Origin: CAZMUQ01 sp964569845
Lineage (GTDB): Archaea; Thermoproteota; Bathyarchaeia; Hecatellales; Hecatellaceae
Length of the DNA stretch: 64,000 bases
NCBI GenBank assembly: GCA_964569845.1
Contig: CAZMUQ010000001.1
Span: forward strand, 62,001-126,000
Direction: 5' to 3'
The first letter of the stretch is position 1; the number at the start of each line of letters is the position of its first letter. This document shows, piece after piece, positions 17,186 to 24,904 of the stretch. The position numbers were made by a program, and so were the translations under genes. The notes under the pieces were generated by a model. The model was not told the DNA's origin, made no database searches, and was given only the letters and a program-made list of their open reading frames with translations.

Positions 17186-17274
17186 ATTTTTTCCTTAAAC
17201 TCCCTTTTTTTCTATCTGAATATTTAAGGTTTGAGTCTAAAAGAATAATAAAGTTTACCTATATTTATTTGTTG

Positions 17275-18246
17275 TTGACATCATTAAATCCCCTTAAGAA
17301 TATTGCTGAAGAAATCGCAAATTTAGCTCAGCTTGCTGTTGCTCTTGAGGCTTGTAGCTACCCTAAACCAGGAGCAGTTCATAGGTTTTCTGACTTTAAA
17401 GATACAAAACTTGAACATTTTATTGCGGGTAGTATAGCTGTAGGCCCAGCTATGAGAAAGTTGGCTTTTAAAGGTTTACTTGTAAAAAATGGGAAAATAA
17501 ATTTACAGAATGTAAACATTGGGAAACATATCATGGAGGCTATTATTGCAACAAGAAATTTGCATCATGGTGGAAACACTAATCTTGGTGTTGTTACACT
17601 ACTTGCACCCACAATTGTAGGCACTGCAATGATGGGATACAATTATCACCATAAATTTAACATCAATTCCTTATCTAGAAATGTCAAAAAAATTGTTAAA
17701 TCAACTACAGTAAAAGATGCAATAAATTTTTATAGGGCAGTAGGAGAAGCTAAAGCTGGAGGATTAGGAAAAGTAAGCTGTGGAATACCTGATGTAAATG
17801 ATCCTAAGGCATTAAAAATTCTTCAAGACAAAAACATAACCCTATATAAGGTTATGAGAACCTGTGCAAAATGGGATACAATATGTAGTGAATGGATTAC
17901 AGGTATACAAATATCAACCCAAATTGGTTATCCAACAATAAAGGAAGTTTATGATAAGACAGGGGATTTAAACAAGGCTATTGTACAATGTTTTCTCACA
18001 ATTTTAGCCAAACATGCAGACAGTCTAATAGCAAGAAAAAACGGCTTAAAAATTGCAAAAAAAGTTACAGAAAAAGCAAAAAAAGTATTAGCTATGGGTG
18101 GTGTTCTTACAAGAAACGGATTGAATGAAGTAAAAAAACTTGATAGAGAATTAAAAACTCCGGATAATAGGCTAAATCCTGGAACAACAGCAGATTTAAC
18201 GGTGAATTCGATTTTTATATCTCTTCTTGATAATATAAGGCCATAA
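17275..18246 (+). CDS. CitG-like triphosphoribosyl-dephospho-CoA synthase family protein
   Basis: About 323 residues. Helical protein with CitG family motifs: EACSYPKPGAVHR near the start, TRNLHHGGNTNLGVVTLLAP near 100, and PGTTADLTVNSIFISLL at the end. In bacteria CitG makes the prosthetic group of citrate lyase and MdcB does so for malonate decarboxylase. No such lyase is visible here, so the archaeal substrate is unknown. The frame is open back to 17152 but that would overlap aIF1. Three tandem TTG codons at 17269-17277 are the likely start region of a near-leaderless mRNA, so the precise start is uncertain. Confidence 0.78.
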   Translation: MTSLNPLKNIAEEIANLAQLAVALEACSYPKPGAVHRFSDFKDTKLEHFIAGSIAVGPAMRKLAFKGLLVKNGKINLQNVNIGKHIMEAIIATRNLHHGGNTNLGVVTLLAPTIVGTAMMGYNYHHKFNINSLSRNVKKIVKSTTVKDAINFYRAVGEAKAGGLGKVSCGIPDVNDPKALKILQDKNITLYKVMRTCAKWDTICSEWITGIQISTQIGYPTIKEVYDKTGDLNKAIVQCFLTILAKHADSLIARKNGLKIAKKVTEKAKKVLAMGGVLTRNGLNEVKKLDRELKTPDNRLNPGTTADLTVNSIFISLLDNIRP

Positions 18247-18257
18247 AAAAGTTTAAA

Positions 18258-19409
18258 CTATAACTTCCCTATTATTGCTCTTGCAATAGTATTTTTTTGA
18301 ATTTCTCTTGTTCCCTCATAGATTTCAGTTATTTTTGCATCTCTGTAAATTCTTTCAACATCGTATTCTCCTATATATCCGTAACCACCAAATATTTGCA
18401 CAGCTTCATCTGCAACCTCAACAGCAACTCTTCCAGCATAAGCTTTAGCCATTGAGGTTAAACAGGGATCTATTCTTCCCTGATCAAAATTCCATGCTGC
18501 TTTATACACCAAAAGTTTTGCTGTTTCAATTTTTATTGCCATATCCGCAATTTTGTGTTGAATAACTTGAAATTCAGCAATTTTTTGTCCAAATTGCTCT
18601 CTTTGCTTAGCATAATTAACTGCACGTTCTAAAGCACCTTCAGCAATACCAAGAGCTTGAGCAGCAATCTCTATTCTACTTTCATCAAAGAACTCTAATG
18701 TATGATAAAATCCTCTATTTTCTTGGCCTACAAGTTTCTCTTTTGAAATTCTGACATTGCTAAAGGATATTTCTCCTGTTAGTGAAGGTCGAATACCCAT
18801 CTTCCCCCCAATTTTTGTGATATCCACACCATTAGCATCTTTATCAACAATAAAGAGGCTCTGACCTCTGTATGGTGGTTTGGCTTCAAGATTAGTTTGG
18901 CATAAAACAATAAAAAAGCTTGCAATAGGAGCATTTGTTATAAGAGTTTTTGTACCATTAATAATCCAATAATCTCCTTCTTTTGAGGCTTTTGTAGACA
19001 TAAAGGTAATATCACTACCATGCTCAGGTTCAGTAAAAGCACCTGCAGAAATAGCTTCTCCCTTACATATTTTGGGAAGATATTCCTCCTTTTGCTCTTT
19101 ACTTCCAAATCTTAAAATTATTTCAGATGCAAAATCTGATAAAATTAATGCTGTTCCAAGTGTAGAATCAACCTTACAAAATTCTTCAACAACTAAAGCA
19201 TTCTCAAAAATGCCAAGTCCTTGACCACCATACTCCTCAGGAAAATGTACCCCTATAAACCCTAATTTACATGCCTTTCTCCACAACTCAAATGGATATT
19301 CTTCTTCTTGCTCAAATTTTCTTGCCAATTCTCCACTAAATTCTTTTTGGGCAAATTCTCTTGCAGCTTTTTGAATATCTTTTTGAACTTCTGTTAACTC
19401 AAAATCCAA
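18258..19409 (-). CDS. Acyl-CoA dehydrogenase
   Basis: FAD enzyme that introduces the alpha-beta double bond in an acyl-CoA ester, passing electrons to an electron-transfer flavoprotein. 383 residues with the N-terminal helical domain, AFTEPEHGSD and GTKTLITNA of the middle domain, and the C-terminal signature with QIFGGYGYIGEYDVERIYRD. The catalytic Glu365 sits in EIYEGTREIQ. Substrate length cannot be read from the sequence. No etf genes are in the window. Together with the thiolase (2.3 kb), the CoA-transferase (48 kb) and the dehydratase (55 kb) it hints at CoA-ester catabolism, although the genes are dispersed. Confidence 0.92.
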   Translation of the reverse strand: MDFELTEVQKDIQKAAREFAQKEFSGELARKFEQEEEYPFELWRKACKLGFIGVHFPEEYGGQGLGIFENALVVEEFCKVDSTLGTALILSDFASEIILRFGSKEQKEEYLPKICKGEAISAGAFTEPEHGSDITFMSTKASKEGDYWIINGTKTLITNAPIASFFIVLCQTNLEAKPPYRGQSLFIVDKDANGVDITKIGGKMGIRPSLTGEISFSNVRISKEKLVGQENRGFYHTLEFFDESRIEIAAQALGIAEGALERAVNYAKQREQFGQKIAEFQVIQHKIADMAIKIETAKLLVYKAAWNFDQGRIDPCLTSMAKAYAGRVAVEVADEAVQIFGGYGYIGEYDVERIYRDAKITEIYEGTREIQKNTIARAIIGKL

Positions 19410-19518
19410 AAGCTCACACCAAACATTAAATCACAAAAAACTAAAATATATCCTTAGCGTTATCAAAAAAGGAAAACTTAAACCTTAAGACTATCTCTTA
19501 CCCAATAGTAAGAGGAGA

Positions 19519-19612
19519 AGCCCGGTGGTGTAGCGGTCAAGCATGGCAGGCTCTGGTTATTTAAACTAGGAGAAACCTGCCGACGGGAGTTCGAATCTCC
19601 CCCGGGCTACCA
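19519..19612 (+). tRNA. tRNA-Gln(CTG) with an 18-base intron
   Basis: Acceptor AGCCCGG (19519-19525) pairs with CCGGGCT (19602-19608), the discriminator is A, and CCA is encoded (19610-19612). The anticodon stem is GCAGG/CCTGC. The loop between them is 25 bases: seven mature bases plus an 18-base insert. Taking the canonical intron position 37/38 gives anticodon CTG. The T arm GGGAG-TTCGAAT-CTCCC is standard. The intron would be removed by the archaeal splicing endonuclease. Confidence 0.93.
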
Positions 19613-19619
19613 CCCCTTC

Positions 19620-19631
19620 TCCAAAAAATTG
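19620..19631. repeat. Partial copy of the TCCAAAAAATTGGA element
   Basis: TCCAAAAAATTG directly after the tRNA-Gln 3' end, identical over 12 bases to the elements at 23330-23343 and 27729-27742. Function unknown; chance is possible in AT-rich DNA. Confidence 0.4.
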
Positions 19632-19667
19632 TAGAGTTATGATAGTGCAACCTCCAGGGTTCAAGCT

Positions 19668-20258
19668 ATGTTTGGCTATGATTGGTCTTATTGGCTTAAG
19701 AGTTTTGAGGAAAAAATTGAAATTCCTGTGGTTATTCGTTTAGATGGAAAGGATTTTCATAACATTTACAATTATTGTAAAAATTTCGATAAGTTTCTCG
19801 GTAGGATCATGCTTAAAGCTACTAAGGAGCTTATGCTTAAAACAGAATTTAAAGCTCAACTAGCTTACATAATTTTTGATGAAGTTAATTTTCTTTTCAC
19901 AAGGAAAAATCCTTTACCTTATAATGGTAAGGCTAGAAAAATTTTAACACTTTTAGCTTCATACTTAACTTCAATTTTTCAAAAAAACTTAGAAAAATAT
20001 TGTCAATATAGTAAACCACTTGGTTTTGAAGCAATGATAATAGGTGGTAATGCGCCGGTAAATTATATTTTGGAGTATTTTAAGTGGAGATGTTTCCATA
20101 CTCTTCAAAAAGCAAAAATTTTGAAGGTTAAAAGTAAATGGCGAAAATATGGTGTAACACTTTATTTTGAACGGGCAAGCAATCTTCTGGTAAAAAAATA
20201 CATAGATTTTACATCTGAAGAAGGGGAAGTGTTGATTAAAAGAATTTTATCGGTTTAA
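19668..20258 (+). CDS. Thg1-like 3'-5' RNA polymerase (tRNA-His guanylyltransferase family)
   Basis: 196 residues. The palm-type catalytic residues are visible: Asp26 in VVIRLDGKDFH and Asp71-Glu72 in AYIIFDEVNFLF, where the family usually reads SDE. Thg1 adds G-1 to tRNA-His; archaeal Thg1-like proteins repair 5'-truncated tRNAs by templated 3'-5' addition. The C-terminal part is shorter and more divergent than in typical members (about 240 residues). It lies 55 bases after tRNA-Gln. Family confident, substrate unknown. Confidence 0.82.
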   Translation: MFGYDWSYWLKSFEEKIEIPVVIRLDGKDFHNIYNYCKNFDKFLGRIMLKATKELMLKTEFKAQLAYIIFDEVNFLFTRKNPLPYNGKARKILTLLASYLTSIFQKNLEKYCQYSKPLGFEAMIIGGNAPVNYILEYFKWRCFHTLQKAKILKVKSKWRKYGVTLYFERASNLLVKKYIDFTSEEGEVLIKRILSV

Positions 20259-20443
20259 ATTTATTTACTATTAGTCTAAGGTGTAGAGAAATTGCTTATC
20301 TAGGCTATACTTTAAGTAATAATTGTACACTTTTTTGTTTAAAAATAGAGAAAAACTTTAACTTTTAATTTATTCTCCTAGAAAGTTACGCATAATAATG
20401 CTAAAAATAAGATTCTTTTTATTAAAATTTTAAATGTTTATTG

Positions 20444-21980
20444 TTAACTATTTTTAGATTGTTCTGAAGATAATAATACATTTATTGCACTCAATACTGC
20501 TTCAACACTAGCCATAACAATATCTTCATGAACACCTAATGCTGTAACTGATTTTTCTCCTTTCCTTACTCTTACTACAACTTCAACTACAGCATCTGTT
20601 CCTCCTGTAATTGCTTTTACATGGTAATTTTCAAGGATTATATCAGCTATTATTGATACAGCCTTCTTTATAGCACTTATTGCTGCATCAACAGGTCCAA
20701 CTCCAACACCTGCTTCAATAAATTCTTTACCATTAACTTCAAGTGCAACAGAAGCCATAGGAGTAATATTGTTTCCTGTTGTTACTGTAAGATTTTTAAG
20801 CTTAATTGGTCGTATTTGCGGAAGACCCATTACTGCTTCAGCTATGGCTTGAAGGTCGCTGTAAGTTACTGTTTTACCTTTGTCACCAATACTTTTAACC
20901 CTCATGAAAATTTCATTTAATTGTTCCTCCGATGGATGAATATTTAATTCTTCTTCAAGAATGGTTTTCACACTAAACATTCCAGCATGCTTACCTATCA
21001 TAAGTTTTCTTCTAACACCCACAATCTCGGGTTGAATAGGTTCATAGGTAGATGGGTTAGCTAGGATAGCCTTAGCATGAATACCTGATTCATGGGTAAA
21101 AGCATTTTCACCTGTTATAGGCTTATTTGGCTGAACCGGAACACCAGTTAAACGTGAAACCGTTGTGGAAAGCTCATATAACTTGTTAGTTTTTATATTA
21201 ACTTTAAACCTGTAAAGACTTGTAAGAGCCATTACAACTTCTTCTAATGCTGCATTTCCAGCTCTCTCACCCAAACCATTAACAGTTACATGTGCATATT
21301 GTGCCCCAGCCATAATAGCCATAATGGTATTTGCTGTAGCTAAACCAAAATCATTATGGCAATGTATGCTAATGGGTTTACTGATGCTTTTACATAAAGT
21401 ATCTATAAGATTATAACATTTTTCAGGAGTTAAAACACCGACAGTATCACATAAACAAATTCTATCAGCTCCACCTGCAACGCCTGTTAAAAAGAAGCTT
21501 TTAAGAAATTCAACTTCTGCTCTTGAACCATCTTCAGCTGATAGTTCAACAATTAGTCCATGCTTTTTTGCATAATTAACACATTCATAGGTTAAGTTTA
21601 AAACTTCATCCATTGTTTTCCTAAGCTTATATTGAATTTGAATTTTTGATACTGGAACAACAATATGAACTCCACAAACTTCGCTTTCAATAACTTTATC
21701 TATATCTCCAATATTTGCTCTAGCCATGCTAAAAATCTCAGCATTAAATCCGCTTTGAGCCATAATTTTTAGGGCTTCAAAATCTCCCCTAGAAACACTA
21801 GCAAATCCCCCTTCAATAATATCAACACCAGCTTCATCTAAAAGCTTAGCAATTCTAAGCTTTTTTTCAGGTGAAAGAGAGATTCCTGGTGTTTGTTCTC
21901 CATCTCTTAGAGTTGTGTCAAAAATTTTAACTGTACGTGGTTTGGCTTCTTCCTTACCTTTAAATAAAATAACACCCCAT
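20444..21980 (-). CDS. leuA: 2-isopropylmalate/citramalate/homocitrate synthase family, start apparently frameshifted
   Basis: DRE-TIM aldolase that adds acetyl-CoA to a 2-oxoacid. The frame contains FDTTLRDGEQ (metal-binding Arg-Asp), ISIHCHNDFGLA, the GERAGNAALEEVV motif and NAFTHESGIHA. A C-terminal LeuA dimer domain for feedback control ends in TALGVHEDIVMAS. That frame has no ATG, GTG or TTG between an upstream TGA (21992-21994) and FDTTLRDGE. ATG at 21978-21980 is one base out of frame and is followed by GGGG. Removing one G gives MGVILFKGKEEAKP and joins the frame, for about 511 residues. So the start is either a frameshift, a sequencing error in the G run, or a rare ATT start at 21970. 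The leuC/leuD-type genes at 30-32 kb fit leucine or isoleucine synthesis. Confidence 0.82.
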
Positions 21981-22045
21981 AATCCTCTCCCTCAACCAAC
22001 AAGTCTTATAGTAAAGATAGATTCAACTATAAAAGATTTTTGAAG

Positions 22046-23107
22046 TTAAAGTAGTTCTATGCTTACATATATTGTTTTTGAGGGAATTGTAATGTATTTT
22101 TCAATATTTTTTGAAATCCAAACTCTTCTAATAGCATCAGGATACCACTTACTATATGCTCCTCCATAAGGCAACTTATGTCCAAGCATAAAATCCCTCA
22201 AATCCTCACTTAATCCTGCTTCCTGCATTCTCATATTCCAATACCTCCTAAAAATATGTGGATGAATTTCATATCTTTTTTCTGAAGCTTTTCCTTGAAG
22301 CCCTGCTTTTAAGGCAGCCTTATTAACTATTTCACGTATAGCTGCTGTTGTTAGTGGCATACCTCTTTCATTTTTTGATGCCCTAATAGGCCTTTTTTTT
22401 CCGTTTTTTTCCACTTTAACTTTTGAATAACTTCTAAAGAGCCAGCTATTCTTATCAAGAGTTTCACCATTTTCAATTCTTTCTTTAAGCATCATTTTAA
22501 GGCATACAATACTATCATTTCCAACTGCAAATCTGTAACTTTCTCCAAGCTTATTTACATTTACACCGTTTATATCTCTTAAAACAGCCGGAACCTCGAT
22601 TATTAGTGGTGACTCCCCCCTTTCTAATCCTGATTTAACATGTCCATATCTAAGGGCTGTTAAAACTCCACTACGTTGTCCTGATTGAGCTAAAAAAACT
22701 ATTACACATTTATCTCGTATGTTACTGCATACATCAACCATTTTTGCAATTTCTTCAGGTGTTAAAACATGGAAAGACTCGTATTCAACTCTACCCTTAA
22801 ATCCTCGAGGCGTAGGTCCTAAAAATATGTCATTCCATTTAAAAAAAGATCTTACACAATTATAAGAAAGAATAGCAGTCTTAGAGCTAAGACCATGTCT
22901 TATCAAAAAATTATAATACTCTTTTAGCTTATTATGGATTTTCAGAGGATTTCTTTTTGCTTCAGCAATAAGAGTATCGGGATCTTTTCTTATCCAGCTA
23001 ATAAATTTCCTAAACCTAATAAGATAATTTTTCTTTGTGTTTGGTCTATCAGGGAAATTACTCATCCATCTAGCAATAGATTCAAAGTTTAAGAGGTCTT
23101 CTTGCAT
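22046..23107 (-). CDS. Tyrosine recombinase / integrase
   Basis: 353 residues. The N-terminal half is a SAM-like core-binding domain. The catalytic domain has Arg145 (QSGQRSGVLTALR), His284 and Arg287 (HPHIFRRYW), His310 (MLGHK) and a nucleophile that is probably Tyr318 (GGAYSKW). All key residues are present, so it could be active. It is longer than Xer proteins (about 290) and is not flanked by viral or plasmid genes that I can recognise. Two direct repeats lie 15 bases upstream of its ATG. It may be the last gene of an eroded integrative element or a domesticated recombinase. tRNA-Gln is 2.4 kb away, but no second copy of its 3' end is seen near the gene. Confidence 0.88.
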   Translation of the reverse strand: MQEDLLNFESIARWMSNFPDRPNTKKNYLIRFRKFISWIRKDPDTLIAEAKRNPLKIHNKLKEYYNFLIRHGLSSKTAILSYNCVRSFFKWNDIFLGPTPRGFKGRVEYESFHVLTPEEIAKMVDVCSNIRDKCVIVFLAQSGQRSGVLTALRYGHVKSGLERGESPLIIEVPAVLRDINGVNVNKLGESYRFAVGNDSIVCLKMMLKERIENGETLDKNSWLFRSYSKVKVEKNGKKRPIRASKNERGMPLTTAAIREIVNKAALKAGLQGKASEKRYEIHPHIFRRYWNMRMQEAGLSEDLRDFMLGHKLPYGGAYSKWYPDAIRRVWISKNIEKYITIPSKTIYVSIELL

Positions 23108-23121
23108 AAAAATCTCTTTTT

Positions 23122-23170
23122 CTTAGGTTATATAAAGATTTTTCTTTGTATAACTTAGATTATATAAAGA
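23122..23170. repeat. Direct repeats with inverted partner upstream of the integrase
   Basis: CTTAGGTTATATAAAGA (23122-23138) and CTTAGATTATATAAAGA (23154-23170) differ at one base and start 32 bases apart, about three helical turns. Between them CTTTGTATAA (23144-23153) is an imperfect inverted match to TTATATAAAG. On the minus strand the units contain CTTTATATAA, which may also serve as the integrase TATA box. They could be recombinase arm sites or an operator for autoregulation. Confidence 0.55.
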
Positions 23171-23302
23171 AAAGCGTTGAAAAGGTTATTATGGTAATAC
23201 ATTTTTAACGAAAGCAACGGTTTAAAAAAGGGAGGTATCAAAAATGTTAAAATTTATGGGCATATATCCCTTCCTTTTTTAATATTCCTTTAATTTTTTA
23301 CC

Positions 23303-23343
23303 TCCAATTTTTTGGACCTTTGATAACCCTCCAAAAAATTGGA
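23303..23343. repeat. Perfect 14-bp inverted repeat
   Basis: TCCAATTTTTTGGA (23303-23316) and its exact complement TCCAAAAAATTGGA (23330-23343) are separated by 13 bases. They lie between the arginine decarboxylase stop and the integrase promoter. Each arm is itself nearly palindromic (TCCAA/TTGGA). Candidates are a termination or RNA-processing hairpin, a protein-binding site, or a recombination site. The same 14-mer recurs at 27729-27742 and in part at 19620. Confidence 0.6.
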
Positions 23344-23380
23344 TAGTGTTTTGATTTTTACTTAAATCAATTAAGAAAAG

Positions 23381-23971
23381 CTAAACTGTCATTCTTTCCT
23401 CTCTTATTTGTTGATCTATAATTTCCTGCTCTACCATTTCTTCTTGCTTATTTTCTTCATTCTCTTTAAGTTCCCATGGGACATATACTAAGGCTACAAT
23501 AACACTTCCATACTTCCCTTTAGGAACCTGGAAACATTCACTTTTTATACTTATTGAAGATAATTCCATTCCCCTAATTTTTGCCATTTCTTGTAGTTTC
23601 CATTTAAGTTCTTTTTCTATAGCTTCTTTATCCTTGTATCCGTGTGCCTCTGCTACAATTCCATATTCTTTTCCATTTGCATCAACACCCCACCCCCATC
23701 CAATACCTGCACCTATTGTTTCACCTGGATTTCCATCCATTCTTGCCATAACACAGAATGTTATAGTTCCAGGGGTAATTTCGCATTTCTCAATATATTC
23801 AGCACCTTGTGGAAGAATTGAGGAAACGCAAACAAGGTTACACTGAGCAATACCTGCTTTCATTAAAGCTGCATCGAATGCATTCAATGGGGAAATATTA
23901 CTTGTTGCTGAGGCATTTACAATAAAGAATTTTTTTGGAAGGAATATTTTATGGGTTATATTATTTACCAA
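23381..23971 (-). CDS. pdaD: Pyruvoyl-dependent arginine decarboxylase
   Basis: Makes agmatine from arginine, the first step to archaeal polyamines and agmatidine. 196 residues with the self-processing site VSSILPQG (Ser50-Ser51). Cleavage there would give a small beta chain and an alpha chain with an N-terminal pyruvoyl group. FCVMARMDGNPGETIGAGIGWG and GIVAEAHGYKD are typical of the family. The C-terminus carries an unusual Glu/Gln-rich tail of about 30 residues (ENEENKQEEMVEQEIIDQQ) beyond the usual core. It links to argG (29 kb) upstream and to deoxyhypusine synthase (63 kb), which needs spermidine. Confidence 0.93.
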   Translation of the reverse strand: MVNNITHKIFLPKKFFIVNASATSNISPLNAFDAALMKAGIAQCNLVCVSSILPQGAEYIEKCEITPGTITFCVMARMDGNPGETIGAGIGWGWGVDANGKEYGIVAEAHGYKDKEAIEKELKWKLQEMAKIRGMELSSISIKSECFQVPKGKYGSVIVALVYVPWELKENEENKQEEMVEQEIIDQQIREERMTV

Positions 23972-24293
23972 CCTTGACTTTAAACCTCCAATATGTGGGA
24001 ATTCTTTATTTTATACCAACTTATTAAAACTTTTCTCCTGAAAAAGACTTTTTATACAAGTTCAATTTAAATTTTACTCTGAAACTTTGGACTCTTTTTT
24101 TGAGAGCTCTATTTTTAACAAATATATTTAAAAAATACGCCTATTATAAAGGCATTTTGATAAAGATTTTTCTATATTTTTTGTAAAAATGCTTAAAACC
24201 GCAATTTTCTTATAAATTTTCCCTTTTCGACATTTACATTTAAAAACTTTAGAAAAATTGAGTTATAGATTTAAAAAAATAAATCAAGTATTT
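23972..24293. other. AT-rich gap with no recognised gene
   Basis: About 320 bases between pdaD and carS. I see no ORF of substance, tRNA or strong hairpin. TATA-like stretches (for example TATATTTAAA near 24123) occur on both strands and the pdaD promoter must lie near its right end. Nothing else can be supported. Confidence 0.5.
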
Positions 24294-24860
24294 TCACCAG
24301 GGCTCCTTTTTCTTACCAATTTTATATGCAAGATAGCAACCTACTCTATGAGCTATAAATGTTGAAATGAGAACAACAAGAATTATGTAGATGTCTATTG
24401 TAACTAATTGGAAAAAATTGTTAAATAGGTATGCTAGCAAAAGTGAAAAAGATATGAAATCTAATTGGTCTAGAATAGGGATAGGTGCACCTCTTGGTAG
24501 CCCTAATCTTCTCTTTATAAATGAACCTAATAAATCTCCAATAACTGCACCAATAGCAATAAAAAAACCAAACAGAACAAAGTAGTAAATTTTTGCTTGA
24601 ATATAGAATGAAATAGGAATTTTAAGCTTACTTAGTATCATAAGCTCAATAAGATAACCAAAAATTCCAAAAATTGTTCCAAATATAACACCATTAAGAG
24701 TTTTTCCTTCACCAAAAATTCTCCTACCATCAATAAAGTTTTTTCCCATGTCTATAGGTCTCCCTCCACCAAGTAAAAGTGCAAAACCATTTGCCATGTA
24801 AGCTGGAACAACTATAAGGAAGATTACAACAAAAAAGTTAACATCTAATTCTCTAAACAT
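24294..24860 (-). CDS. carS: CDP-archaeol synthase
   Basis: Integral membrane CTP:2,3-di-O-geranylgeranyl-sn-glycerol-1-phosphate cytidylyltransferase (DUF46/CarS), a step in archaeal lipid synthesis. 188 residues with about five membrane spans. The cytoplasmic signature GGGRPIDMGKNFIDGRR is followed by FGEGKTLNGVIFGTIFG, and a second loop has GDLLGSFIKRRLGLPRGAP. Length and motifs are normal. It is transcribed after the COG2509 flavoprotein, about 45 bases downstream, possibly as one unit; prenyl-lipid reductases are related flavoproteins, but no firm link is shown. Confidence 0.93.
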   Translation of the reverse strand: MFRELDVNFFVVIFLIVVPAYMANGFALLLGGGRPIDMGKNFIDGRRIFGEGKTLNGVIFGTIFGIFGYLIELMILSKLKIPISFYIQAKIYYFVLFGFFIAIGAVIGDLLGSFIKRRLGLPRGAPIPILDQLDFISFSLLLAYLFNNFFQLVTIDIYIILVVLISTFIAHRVGCYLAYKIGKKKEPW

Positions 24861-24904
24861 TTCTATAGATGCAAATTTTTTATTTTACTATTTTTGGGTT
24901 TAAA

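Noticed and set aside
19519..23107. Integrative element between tRNA-Gln and the integrase
   Set aside because: The genes between (Thg1-like, LeuA-type) are chromosomal and I found no second copy of the tRNA-Gln 3' end near the integrase.
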